Assembly: GCA_020846855.1 (NCBI GenBank)
Contig: JADLDD010000033.1
Coordinates: 1 to 55,797, forward strand
Direction of reading: 5' to 3'
Source of the DNA: Acidimicrobiia bacterium
GTDB lineage: Bacteria; Actinomycetota; Acidimicrobiia; IMCC26256; JADLDD01
DNA length: 55,797 nt
The position numbers and the translations under genes are program-made. This document shows positions 16,527 to 24,213 of the stretch, one piece after another (the first letter of the stretch is position 1; each line of letters opens with the position of its first letter). Under the pieces are notes generated by a model that was not told the DNA's origin, did no database searches, and saw only the letters and a program-made list of their open reading frames with translations.

Positions 16527-16817
16527 TCAGCGGGACCGGACGGTCGCCGCCAGGCGGCGCGAGCGGAGGATGCGGCGGCGCTCACGTTCGGAGGCCCCAC
16601 CCCAGACGCCGTGGTCGATGCGGTGCTCCAGCGCGTACTCGAGGCACGGCTCGCGCACCGGGCAGCCCTCGCAGAGGCGCCGGGCGGCCTCCACCCCCGC
16701 GCCGTCGGAGGGGAAGAAGTCCGCGGGGGACCGGCCCCGGCACAGGGCGTCGAGCATCCAGCGGTGCTCGAGGTCGTGCTCGGGGGTGCCGGGGGTGCTT
16801 TCGTGGATGAAGTCCAT
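16527..16817 (-). CDS. whiB: Second WhiB-family Fe-S regulator
   Basis: This 96-aa Wbl protein has cluster cysteines at C26, C49, C52 and C58 (RLCEGCPVREPC), the GVWGG turn and a basic tail (SERERRRILRSRR). I cannot assign a WhiB subclass. The ATG at 16817, behind GCAGGAAG, is preferred. An in-frame ATG at 16886 would add 23 residues rich in proline and arginine. A GGAACC-N16-CGTT promoter on the minus strand at 16919-16944 points at it, so the neighbouring ECF factor may control it. It is convergent with the RseB-like gene and divergent from htrA. Confidence 0.88.
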   Translation of the reverse strand: MDFIHESTPGTPEHDLEHRWMLDALCRGRSPADFFPSDGAGVEAARRLCEGCPVREPCLEYALEHRIDHGVWGGASERERRRILRSRRLAATVRSR

Positions 16818-16918
16818 CTTCCTGCCGTCCGGGGTCGACGGGCGGGGCCGCGCGTGCCGCGCCGGGGTGCCATCGTAGAGTCGCATCGGGCGTCCCGGAG
16901 CGGGGCGCCACCGACAAG

Positions 16919-16944
16919 AACGACGGGCGGGGCGGTCCGGTTCC
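16919..16944 (-). promoter_or_regulatory. ECF-type promoter of the second whiB
   Basis: On the minus strand GGAACC (plus 16939-16944) and CGTT (plus 16919-16922) are spaced by 16 bp. The -10 side reads CCCGTCGTT, identical over 9 nt to the sigma promoter. Confidence 0.55.
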
Positions 16945-16980
16945 CGGCTGCGCCCGCGGGTGGCGCGGGTCACGATCCGG

Positions 16981-17006
16981 GGAACCCGTCGGCGTTCCCG
17001 TGCGTT
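16981..17006 (+). promoter_or_regulatory. ECF-type promoter of htrA
   Basis: GGAACC (16981-16986) and CGTT (17003-17006) are spaced by 16 bp. The start site should fall near 17014, giving a leader of about 38 nt with AGGAGGA at 17041. Confidence 0.6.
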
Positions 17007-17051
17007 GTCACGACAGGCACCGTGCCGCCGCCGATCCGCCAGGAGGACCGT

Positions 17052-18521
17052 GTGAACGACGACCAGGAGACCCCGCCGCCCGCACCGCCGGATGGGACCG
17101 ACGCCTCAGCCGCCGGTCGCTCCGACGTCGACGGCCCTGGGGTCGAGGGCCCGGAGGGTGGCGGCCCCCGGCCCGAGGGTCCGGAGACGGAGGCCACGGC
17201 GCCGGGCCACCCGGTGATCGAGGAGCCGGTCACCGACCGGCACGCGGCCTCGGTGTCCGGCCCCGGCGCTGCTCCCGGGCCCGGCCTCGGTGGGCCGGGC
17301 GGTTGGCCCCCGCGCCCGCCCGACCCGGTTCGCCCCGGCAGCTGGGCGGTCCCGGCGGGTGGCGGGCCGGCCGCGCCCCCGCCGCCGGGTGCCTCCGCCC
17401 CCGGTGCCACGGACCGCGGGTCCCCGGGACCCCGCGGTCCGTGGACGTTCCTCCTCGGTGCCCTGATCGGTGCGGTCGTCGCCGCCCTGGTCGCCGGTGG
17501 GCTGGTGATCGCTACGCGCGACGACGGGACCGACCCGAACCCCAGGGCTCCCCTGGCCCGCAACACGTCGGTCTTCGCGGAGCCGAGAGACGTGCAGGGC
17601 GTGCTCCAGAAGGTGGAGCCCGCGGTGGTGGTCGTGCGGACCGGCGGCGCCACCGACGACTTCGCGGCCGGCGAGCTCCGGGGAGGGGAGGGGACCGGGT
17701 TCGTGATCTCCTCCGACGGCTACATCGTCACCAACAACCACGTCATCGACGGCGCCGGCGGCCGCATCCAGGTGACCTTCCTCGACGGCACCGAGGAGCG
17801 GGCCCGGGTGGTCGGGCGCTCGCCCGGCAACGACCTCGCCGTCCTCAAGGTCGAGGCCCACGACCTGCCCGTGGCGGAGCTCGGCGACTCGAACGCGCTC
17901 CAGGTGGGTGACCAGGTGCTCGCCATCGGCAACGCGCTGGCTCTCGAGGGCGGGCCGTCGGTCACGCAGGGGATCGTCTCCGCCAAGGGCCGCCAGATCA
18001 CCACCGAGAACGGCGAGACGCTCTTCAACCTCCTCCAGACCGACGCCGCGATCAACCGCGGCAACTCCGGCGGTCCGCTGGTGAACTCGCGGGGCCAGGT
18101 CGTCGGGATCAACACCGCCATCGCGCCGCCCGACCAGACCCAGAACGTGGGGTTCGCCATCCCGATCAGCCAGGCCCGGCCCGTCATCGACGAGCTCCGC
18201 CAGGGCCGCAACGTGCAGATCGCGTTCCTGGGCGTGGAGACGCAGACGCTCACCCGGGCGATCGCCAACGAGCTCGACGTCGACTTCACGCCGGGGGCCG
18301 TAGTGAGGCGCGTCAGCGCCGGCTCGCCGGCCCGGTCGGCCGGCATCGAGGCCGGCGACGTGATCGTGAAGGTGGGCGACGTGGAGGTCGTCAGCGCCGA
18401 CGACGTGGCCGAGGGGGTGCGGACCCACCGGCCCGGCGACCGGGTGTCGGTCGTGGTGGTCCGGGACGGGCGGCGCCGCACCCTCACCGCGACGCTCGCC
18501 GAACGACCCGAGGAGGGTTGA
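17052..18521 (+). CDS. htrA: HtrA/DegP-family serine protease with PDZ domain
   Basis: This 489-aa membrane-anchored protease has a proline/glycine-rich cytoplasmic N terminus (about 130 residues), one transmembrane helix (TFLLGALIGAVVAALVAGGLVI), a trypsin-like domain and a C-terminal PDZ domain (from about residue 395). The catalytic triad is complete: H230 in TNNHVID, D261 in GNDLAVLKV and S339 in NRGNSGGP. It degrades or refolds damaged extracytoplasmic proteins. AGGAGGA at 17041-17047 sets the GTG start at 17052. The upstream GGAACC-N16-CGTT promoter ties it to the ECF sigma operon next door. Confidence 0.93.
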   Translation: MNDDQETPPPAPPDGTDASAAGRSDVDGPGVEGPEGGGPRPEGPETEATAPGHPVIEEPVTDRHAASVSGPGAAPGPGLGGPGGWPPRPPDPVRPGSWAVPAGGGPAAPPPPGASAPGATDRGSPGPRGPWTFLLGALIGAVVAALVAGGLVIATRDDGTDPNPRAPLARNTSVFAEPRDVQGVLQKVEPAVVVVRTGGATDDFAAGELRGGEGTGFVISSDGYIVTNNHVIDGAGGRIQVTFLDGTEERARVVGRSPGNDLAVLKVEAHDLPVAELGDSNALQVGDQVLAIGNALALEGGPSVTQGIVSAKGRQITTENGETLFNLLQTDAAINRGNSGGPLVNSRGQVVGINTAIAPPDQTQNVGFAIPISQARPVIDELRQGRNVQIAFLGVETQTLTRAIANELDVDFTPGAVVRRVSAGSPARSAGIEAGDVIVKVGDVEVVSADDVAEGVRTHRPGDRVSVVVVRDGRRRTLTATLAERPEEG

Positions 18522-18567
18522 CGGGCGAGTAGCGGAGGGCGGGCGCGCGCGGCCAACCTGGAGGACC

Positions 18568-18849
18568 ATGGCCATCGAACCGGAAGACCTCGAATCCCTA
18601 CCACCGCAGGGTCACGTGCGGATCATCTACCTGGGTCCCGTCTCCCCCCACTGGGAGGTGCGGGGCCTCGTTGGGGAGCGGTCGCTCATCGACGCCTTCC
18701 GCCAGCGGGTGATGGCGCGGTTGCAGCTTCTCCCGCCGCACGACCCGCAGTTCCGGCGGAATCGCGAGCGCGTGGCCCGCGACGCCGAGCGCGAGCGCCT
18801 GGTCCTGGAGTGGGACCTCGGCTACGAGGAGCCCGAGCCCGCTTCCTGA
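18568..18849 (+). CDS. Conserved-looking hypothetical protein
   Basis: This 93-aa soluble protein has a good ribosome binding site (CTGGAGGACC) directly before the ATG. The sequence starts acidic, has a beta-like stretch (GHVRIIYLGPVSPHWEVRGLVG) and ends in a charged helix (RNRERVARDAERERLVLEW). I do not recognise the family. It follows htrA by 46 nt and may be co-transcribed with it. Its last 28 bp overlap the convergent small membrane protein gene, so the two share a 3' region. Confidence 0.65.
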   Translation: MAIEPEDLESLPPQGHVRIIYLGPVSPHWEVRGLVGERSLIDAFRQRVMARLQLLPPHDPQFRRNRERVARDAERERLVLEWDLGYEEPEPAS

Positions 18850-19046
18850 CCCTTCCGGGCCCGCGGCCCGGGGCGGGCGGGGTGGCGACGCTGGCGCGAC
18901 CAGGCGTCGAGGGCGGAGCCCACGGCCAGGACCGTGTAGACCACGGCGAGGGCCAGGCACACCCAGCGGTGCTGGGTGTCGGTGGCCGGGTAGAGCGCCG
19001 CGCTGACGGCCGCGGCCCCGAGGAAGAAGAGCGCCCGCCGGTCCAT
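18822..19046 (-). CDS. Small two-helix membrane protein downstream of pit
   Basis: This 74-aa protein has two hydrophobic stretches (RALFFLGAAAVSAALYPA and VCLALAVVYTVLAVGSAL) and a basic cytoplasmic tail. Its ATG at 19046 overlaps the pit stop codon (ATGA), so translation is coupled to the phosphate transporter. I do not recognise a named family; a role as a small accessory of the transporter is only a guess from position. Its 3' end overlaps the convergent gene at 18568 by 28 bp. Confidence 0.65.
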   Translation of the reverse strand: MDRRALFFLGAAAVSAALYPATDTQHRWVCLALAVVYTVLAVGSALDAWSRQRRHPARPGPRARKGQEAGSGSS

Positions 19047-20038
19047 CAGAACGCCGCCACCACGGCGTAGGTCGCCGCCGCGATGGCCGCGGCGATCGGG
19101 ATGGTCAGCACCCACGCCCACACGACCCGGCCGGCCACACCCCAGCGCACCGCCGATACCCGGTGGGCCGTCCCCACCCCGATGATCGACCCGGTGATGG
19201 TGTGGGTGGTGGACACCGGGATGCCCGACGCCGACACGAAGAACAGGGTCGCCGCGGCCGCGCTCTCGGCCGCGAACCCGCCGACGGGCTGGAGGCGGGT
19301 GATCTTCGACCCCATCGTCTTCACGATCCTCCACCCGCCGGAGAGGGTGCCGGCCGCGATGGCGGTGTGGGCCGCGAGGACGACCCACAGCGGTACGTCG
19401 GCTCCCTTGGGCAGGTGGCCGGCCGCGATCAGCAGGGCGAGGATGATCCCCATCGTCTTCTGGGCGTCGTTGGCGCCGTGGCCGATGCTGTACGCCGCGG
19501 CCGAGACGAGTTGGAGGCGCCGGAAGCCGCGGTTCAGGCGGTCGACCTTCTTGGACCGGTGGAACACCCACATGACGACGGTGAAGACCACGAACGCCAG
19601 CGCCAGGCCGAGGAGCGGCGACAGCACGATGAACACCGCGATCTTGCGGATGCCCTCCACCACGAGGACGTGCGTCCCGGCCTTGGCCACCGCCGCGCCC
19701 GCCATGCCGCCGACCAGGGCGTGCGACGACGACGTGGGCAGGCCCAGGAAGAACGTGATCAGGTTGAGCGAGATCGCCCCCACCAGACCGGAGAAGATCA
19801 CGCCGATCGACAGCACGTCCTGGAGGACGACGTCCTTGGCGATGGTGTCGGCGACGTGGGTGCCGAACACGAGGAAGGCCACGAAGTTGAAGGTCGCGGC
19901 CCACACCACCGCCCAGCGGGGCGAGAGCACGCGGGTGGAGACGATGGTGGCGATCGAGTTGGCGGCGTCGTGGAAGCCGTTGACGTAGTCGAACCCGAGC
20001 GCGACCGCTACGACGAGCCAGAGGAGGAGGGTCTCCAC
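19046..20038 (-). CDS. pit: Inorganic phosphate transporter, PiT family
   Basis: This 330-aa integral membrane protein has about ten helices. The two PiT signature repeats are visible: GFDYVNGFHDAANSIATIVSTRVLSP near the N terminus and GHGANDAQKTMGIILALL near residue 185. GLPTSSSHALVGG and GIPVSTTHTITGSIIG complete the symmetric pair. It imports phosphate as a metal-phosphate complex by proton symport, with low affinity. It starts with GTG at 20038, 4 nt after the DUF47 gene, the usual partner order. SurE and polyphosphate kinase genes lie upstream on the same strand. Confidence 0.93.
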   Translation of the reverse strand: METLLLWLVVAVALGFDYVNGFHDAANSIATIVSTRVLSPRWAVVWAATFNFVAFLVFGTHVADTIAKDVVLQDVLSIGVIFSGLVGAISLNLITFFLGLPTSSSHALVGGMAGAAVAKAGTHVLVVEGIRKIAVFIVLSPLLGLALAFVVFTVVMWVFHRSKKVDRLNRGFRRLQLVSAAAYSIGHGANDAQKTMGIILALLIAAGHLPKGADVPLWVVLAAHTAIAAGTLSGGWRIVKTMGSKITRLQPVGGFAAESAAAATLFFVSASGIPVSTTHTITGSIIGVGTAHRVSAVRWGVAGRVVWAWVLTIPIAAAIAAATYAVVAAF

Positions 20039-20042
20039 GGGG

Positions 20043-20666
20043 TCAGGCGTGCTTCAGGAGGATGGTCTCGACCACGTCGGAGATGTTCTCGATGCTGTGG
20101 ACGGAGGCCTCGATCGCCTCGACGGTGTCCTTGGCCCGCAGGACGGCGAAGGCCTTGAACTCGCCGGAGAACAGGCGGGCCACGCAGCGGCGGTAGACGG
20201 TGTCGGCGGCGCTCTCGAGCTGGTCGATCCGCTCGAGGTGGGGCTCCATGCCCTTGAGCGTGGGCAGGAGCTGGATCAGCTCGACGGTCTCCTCGGCGGC
20301 CTGGATCAGGAGGTCGACCATCTCCGGGACCTCGGCGGGGATCTGGTCGGCGCGCACGTTGTGGAGCACGAGGGTGTCGGCGGCGCCGTGGATGTCGTCG
20401 ACGGCGTCGTCGAGCTCCTCGGTGAGGACGTGGATGTCCTCACGGTCGAACGGGGTCACGAAGCTCGAGTGGAGGCGCCTCAGGATCGTGCTGGTGAGGT
20501 CGTCGCCACGCTGCTCGTGCTCCTTGATCCGCTTCAGGTGCTCCGAGCCGTCGCCGAAGTCGTCGAGGAGGACGCGAAGCAGGCGGGCCGAGTCGAGGAG
20601 GTTCGCCGCGGCCTCGTCGAAGAGGTCGTAGAAGCCCTCGTCGCGCGGTATGAGACGGAACCTCAT
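20043..20666 (-). CDS. DUF47 / PhoU-like Pit accessory protein
   Basis: This 207-aa all-helical cytoplasmic protein belongs to the DUF47 family related to PhoU (RLIPRDEGFYDLFDEAAANLLDSA at the start; acidic metal-binding type motifs EHEQRGDDLTS and DREDIHVLTEELDDAVDDIHGAAD). Members sit next to Pit transporters and modulate phosphate uptake. GGGAGG lies 8 nt before the ATG at 20666. An 11-bp perfect palindrome, GGCAGTCTGCC (20698-20708), lies just upstream and contains a CAGACT that could be a minus-strand -10. It is followed by pit after 4 nt. Confidence 0.9.
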   Translation of the reverse strand: MRFRLIPRDEGFYDLFDEAAANLLDSARLLRVLLDDFGDGSEHLKRIKEHEQRGDDLTSTILRRLHSSFVTPFDREDIHVLTEELDDAVDDIHGAADTLVLHNVRADQIPAEVPEMVDLLIQAAEETVELIQLLPTLKGMEPHLERIDQLESAADTVYRRCVARLFSGEFKAFAVLRAKDTVEAIEASVHSIENISDVVETILLKHA

Positions 20667-20829
20667 GCACGTGCCTCCCGGCGGTCGGCGGACCGTCGGC
20701 AGTCTGCCATCCGGAGGGCTCCCGCCCGGGAATCCGGTCGCGCTCCACGCGGGTCTCCGGGCCGGGCTCCGGTGGGGCCCGGGGGACCACCGCGGAGCTC
20801 CGGCGGCTCCCGGTGGGCTCCGGTGGCCG

Positions 20830-21609
20830 CTAGGGGGCGCCGGCGCCGCGGCGGATCCGGGATCGGATCGCCTCGGCACCGCCGTCGACGTCGGCCCGGG
20901 CGATCCCCACCAGGGGGGTGACCGTGGCGAAGCCGGACAGCACGAGGGCCGCGTCCGACTCCGGGTCGGGGTCGTGGGTCCGCCCCTCGAGCTCCATGCG
21001 CAGGTCGCCGGCCCGGGTGTGGGCCGAGGTGAGCCAGACCTCGCCGTACGAGGCCAGCCGGGCCTCGCGGACCCCCCGCAGGTCGTCGAAGGCGACGTTC
21101 GGGGTGTTGATGTTGAGGACCACCGGATCCCGCAGGCTCTCGATCCACGGGCAGGCCGCCACCGCGAGCCGGGCGGCCGTGTCCCAGTGGTAGCCGTCGT
21201 CGCTCCACTTCATCGAGACGGCCACCCCGGGGACCCCGAGGCCGGCCCCGGTGAGGGCCGCGCCCACGGTTCCGGAGTGGAGGACCAGGTGACCGGTGTT
21301 CGCGCCCGGGTTGATGCCCGAGACGACGGCGTCGGGCGGGTCGCCGAACCCGCCGATGCAGGCCGCGTACACGCCGGTGGCGGGCGGGGCGTCGAGCGAC
21401 AGCACCCGGATCGGCAGGGGGTCCCACCGGTGCTCCACGACGGGGATGGAGCCGCTCTGGTGGAGCGCGCCGATGGCGGCCCCGGCGCCGCTGCGATCGG
21501 AGTCGGGGGCCACGACCAGCACGTCGTGGCCGGCGTGGTGCAGCGCCTCGGCGAGCACCCGCAGGCCGGGGGCGGTCACGCCGTCGTCGTTGGTGACCAG
21601 GATGCGCAC
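20830..21609 (-). CDS. surE: 5'/3'-nucleotidase SurE
   Basis: This 259-aa protein has the SurE signature: RILVTNDDG at the very start (metal-binding aspartates), APDSDRSGAGAAI and SGINPGANTG. SurE dephosphorylates nucleoside monophosphates, and the E. coli enzyme also removes phosphate from short polyphosphate, which fits its place beside polyphosphate kinase. The GTG at 21609 opens the conserved first strand and lies 11 nt after the ppk stop, so the two form an operon. The 163-bp gap to the DUF47 gene holds GC-rich imperfect repeats and no gene. Confidence 0.93.
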   Translation of the reverse strand: MRILVTNDDGVTAPGLRVLAEALHHAGHDVLVVAPDSDRSGAGAAIGALHQSGSIPVVEHRWDPLPIRVLSLDAPPATGVYAACIGGFGDPPDAVVSGINPGANTGHLVLHSGTVGAALTGAGLGVPGVAVSMKWSDDGYHWDTAARLAVAACPWIESLRDPVVLNINTPNVAFDDLRGVREARLASYGEVWLTSAHTRAGDLRMELEGRTHDPDPESDAALVLSGFATVTPLVGIARADVDGGAEAIRSRIRRGAGAP

Positions 21610-21620
21610 GGTGGGCGACG

Positions 21621-24134
21621 CTACCGGAGGGGTACGTGGTCGAGGAGGGGCCGGTCGCGCGGGTAGGTGAGGACCCCCGCGGCCGTCTCGACGCCCAGCC
21701 ACCGGGTGTCGTCGACCTCGGGGAGCGCTCCCGGGTCCCGGTCGTCGGTGGGTGGGGTCGACCCGGGCGGGGTACGCCCGTCGCCGCCCGCCGGGCGCAT
21801 GAGGAAGTACACGACCCGCTTGGTGCGGTCGTGGCGGTCGAGGTAGCGGGTCTCGGCGACGGGACCGTCGCCGTCGATCCGGCAGACCCGGCCGGTCTCC
21901 TCCTCCACCTCCCTCAGCGCGGTCGCGCGGTCCGGCTCACCGGGTTCGGCCTTGCCCTTGGGGAACGTCCAGTCGTCGTAGCGGGGCCGGTGGACCAGCA
22001 GCACCTCGGGTCCGGAGCGACCGGGCCGCCACACGATCCCACCGGCCGCCCGCACCTCGACGTCCCGGGTCGGCGCGTCGCGCTCCACCTCGCGGCCGCC
22101 GTGGGCCCGTTCGCGGGCCAGCTCCTCGAAGCGGGCCTGGGCGTCGATCCCCGAACCCGGCGCCACCCGGCGCCAGGTGCCGTCGGGCCCGAGCTCCCAC
22201 GCGAGCCGGTCGTCGGCCAGCTCGACGCGCAGGATCTCGTCGAGGCGGGCGCGCAGGCGGGGGTCGTCGACCGGGGCCAGGGCCTCGACCCGGCGGTCGA
22301 GGTTGCGGGGCATCAGGTCGGCCGAGCCGATCAGGTACTCCGCGCTCTGCGGGTCGGGGCCGAAGCGGTACACGCGCGAATGCTCCAGGTAGCGCCCCAC
22401 CAGCGACCGGACGCGGATGTTCTCGGAGAGGCCGGGAACGCCGGGTCGCAGGCAGCAGATGCCGCGCACGATCAGGTCGACGGGCGTGCCGGCGCGCGAT
22501 GCGTCGTACAGGGAGTCGATCATCGCCGGGTCGACGAGGCTGTTCATCTTCATGACGATCCGGCCGCCGGCCCCGGCCGCGGCCTGCGCGTCGATCCGGC
22601 GCGTCAGGGCGTCGCGCAGGTTGAGGGGGGCCACGAGCAGCTTGCGGAAGCGCCCGGCCCGGCTGTAGCCGGTCAGGTAGTTGAAGAGGTCGGAGAGGTC
22701 GGCGCCGAGGTCGGGATCGGCCGAGAGGATCCCGATGTCCTCGTAGACCGCCGCGGTCTGCGCGTTGTAGTTGCCCGTCCCCACGTGGCAGTAGCGGCGC
22801 ACGGAGTCGCCGTGGCGGCGCACCACGAGGAGGATCTTGGCGTGGGTCTTGAGGCCCACCACGCCGTACACCACGTGCGCGCCGGCCTTCTCCAGCGCCC
22901 GGGCCCGCTCGATGTTGGCCTCCTCGTCGAAGCGGGCCTTGAGCTCCACGAGCGCCACCACCTGCTTGCCCGACTCCGCGGCCCGGGTCAACGAGCGGAC
23001 GATCGAGCTCTCGTCGCGCGACGTGCGGTAGAGGGTCTGCTTGATCGCCAGCACGTCGGGGTCGGCCGCCGCGTGGGCGAGGAACCGCTCCAGCGACGCC
23101 TCGAAGGAGTCGTACGGGTGGTGGACGAGCTGGTCGCCGGCGTCGAGCACCGCGAAGACGTCGACCGGACCCTCGCCGCGGTCGAGCTCCGGTGGGGTCT
23201 GCGGCGTGAAGGGAGGGTCCTTGAGGTCGGGCCGATCGAGCGCGTGGACGCCCCAGAGCCCGGACAGGTCGAGCAGGCCGTCGACCACGGTCACGTCGCG
23301 GTGGCCGAGGTCGAGCTCCCGGCACAGCAGCTCGAGGACCTCGTCGGTCATGTCCCTGTCGACCTCGAGGCGGACCGGCATCCCGGACCGGGTGCGCTGC
23401 CGCAGCACCGTCTCCATGGCCTCGAGCAGGTCCTCGGACTCGTCGGCCAGCTCGAAGTCGGCGTCGCGGGTGACCCGGAACGGGTGGTGCCCGACCACCT
23501 CCATGCCCGGGAACATGCGGTCGAGGTTCCCCGCGACCAGCTCCTCCAGGGGCAGGAGCCCCTCACCGGATCCGAGCGCCACGAACCGTGGCAACAGCGG
23601 AGGGATCTTCACCCGCGCGAAGCCGTGGCTCCCCGAGACCGGGTCGCGCAGCATCACGGCGAGGTTGAGCGACAGGCTCGAGATGTACGGGAACGGGTGC
23701 GCGGGATCGACGGCCAGCGGGGTCAGGACCGGGAAGATCTTCTCCTCGAAGGTCGAGCGCAACCCGGACCGCGTCGCGTCGTCGAGGTCGTCCCAGGTCC
23801 GGATGGGCAGGCCCGCGTCGGCGAGGGCGGGCGCGACCTCCTTGGCGAAGGCGGCCGACTGGCGGTCGACGAGGGCGGCGACCCGCTCCCGGATGGCGTC
23901 GAGCTGCTCCCCCGGCTCCATGCCGTCGGGGGTGGGGGTGTGGATCCCGGCGGCCAGCGCCTCGATCAGCCCCGACACCCGCACCTGGAAGAACTCGTCG
24001 AGGTTCTGGCTGAAGATGGCCAGGAACTTGGCCCGCTCGAGGACGGGCCGCGCGGCGTCCTCGGCGAGGTGGAGCACCCGGGCGTTGAAGTCGAGCCAGG
24101 AGAGCTCGCGGTTGAGCAGGCCCGACTCCGTCAT
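21621..24134 (-). CDS. ppk: Polyphosphate kinase 1 fused to a C-terminal Nudix hydrolase domain
   Basis: This 837-aa protein has a complete PPK1 (residues 1 to about 680): N-terminal helical domain (LLNRELSWLDFNARVLHLA), H431 in LKTHAKILL as the phosphorylated histidine, and CHVGTGNYN. PPK1 makes polyphosphate from ATP. A Nudix domain follows from about residue 695, with a perfect Nudix box (GKAEPGEPDRATALREVEEE then TG) and GIVWRPG at its start. In mycobacteria a mutT1 Nudix gene neighbours ppk; here they are one reading frame, with no stop or frameshift. The ATG at 24134 has TACCCT 6 nt upstream. The Nudix substrate is unknown. Confidence 0.9.
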   Translation of the reverse strand: MTESGLLNRELSWLDFNARVLHLAEDAARPVLERAKFLAIFSQNLDEFFQVRVSGLIEALAAGIHTPTPDGMEPGEQLDAIRERVAALVDRQSAAFAKEVAPALADAGLPIRTWDDLDDATRSGLRSTFEEKIFPVLTPLAVDPAHPFPYISSLSLNLAVMLRDPVSGSHGFARVKIPPLLPRFVALGSGEGLLPLEELVAGNLDRMFPGMEVVGHHPFRVTRDADFELADESEDLLEAMETVLRQRTRSGMPVRLEVDRDMTDEVLELLCRELDLGHRDVTVVDGLLDLSGLWGVHALDRPDLKDPPFTPQTPPELDRGEGPVDVFAVLDAGDQLVHHPYDSFEASLERFLAHAAADPDVLAIKQTLYRTSRDESSIVRSLTRAAESGKQVVALVELKARFDEEANIERARALEKAGAHVVYGVVGLKTHAKILLVVRRHGDSVRRYCHVGTGNYNAQTAAVYEDIGILSADPDLGADLSDLFNYLTGYSRAGRFRKLLVAPLNLRDALTRRIDAQAAAGAGGRIVMKMNSLVDPAMIDSLYDASRAGTPVDLIVRGICCLRPGVPGLSENIRVRSLVGRYLEHSRVYRFGPDPQSAEYLIGSADLMPRNLDRRVEALAPVDDPRLRARLDEILRVELADDRLAWELGPDGTWRRVAPGSGIDAQARFEELARERAHGGREVERDAPTRDVEVRAAGGIVWRPGRSGPEVLLVHRPRYDDWTFPKGKAEPGEPDRATALREVEEETGRVCRIDGDGPVAETRYLDRHDRTKRVVYFLMRPAGGDGRTPPGSTPPTDDRDPGALPEVDDTRWLGVETAAGVLTYPRDRPLLDHVPLR

Positions 24135-24140
24135 GGTTCC

Positions 24141-24146
24141 AGGGTA
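24141..24146 (-). promoter_or_regulatory. Leaderless -10 (TACCCT) of ppk
   Basis: TACCCT on the minus strand ends 6 nt before the ATG at 24134. No Shine-Dalgarno sequence is present. Confidence 0.5.
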
Positions 24147-24196
24147 CCGGCGCGCCCGTGGGGAGGTTGCCGGATCCGGCCCGATCGGCGCGCCGG

Positions 24197-24202
24197 TATC
24201 GT
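24197..24202 (+). promoter_or_regulatory. -10 (TATCGT) of the MFS gene
   Basis: TATCGT lies 11 nt before the ATG at 24214. The leader would be only about 4-5 nt and carries no Shine-Dalgarno sequence. Confidence 0.45.
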
Positions 24203-24213
24203 CTGTTCCCGCG

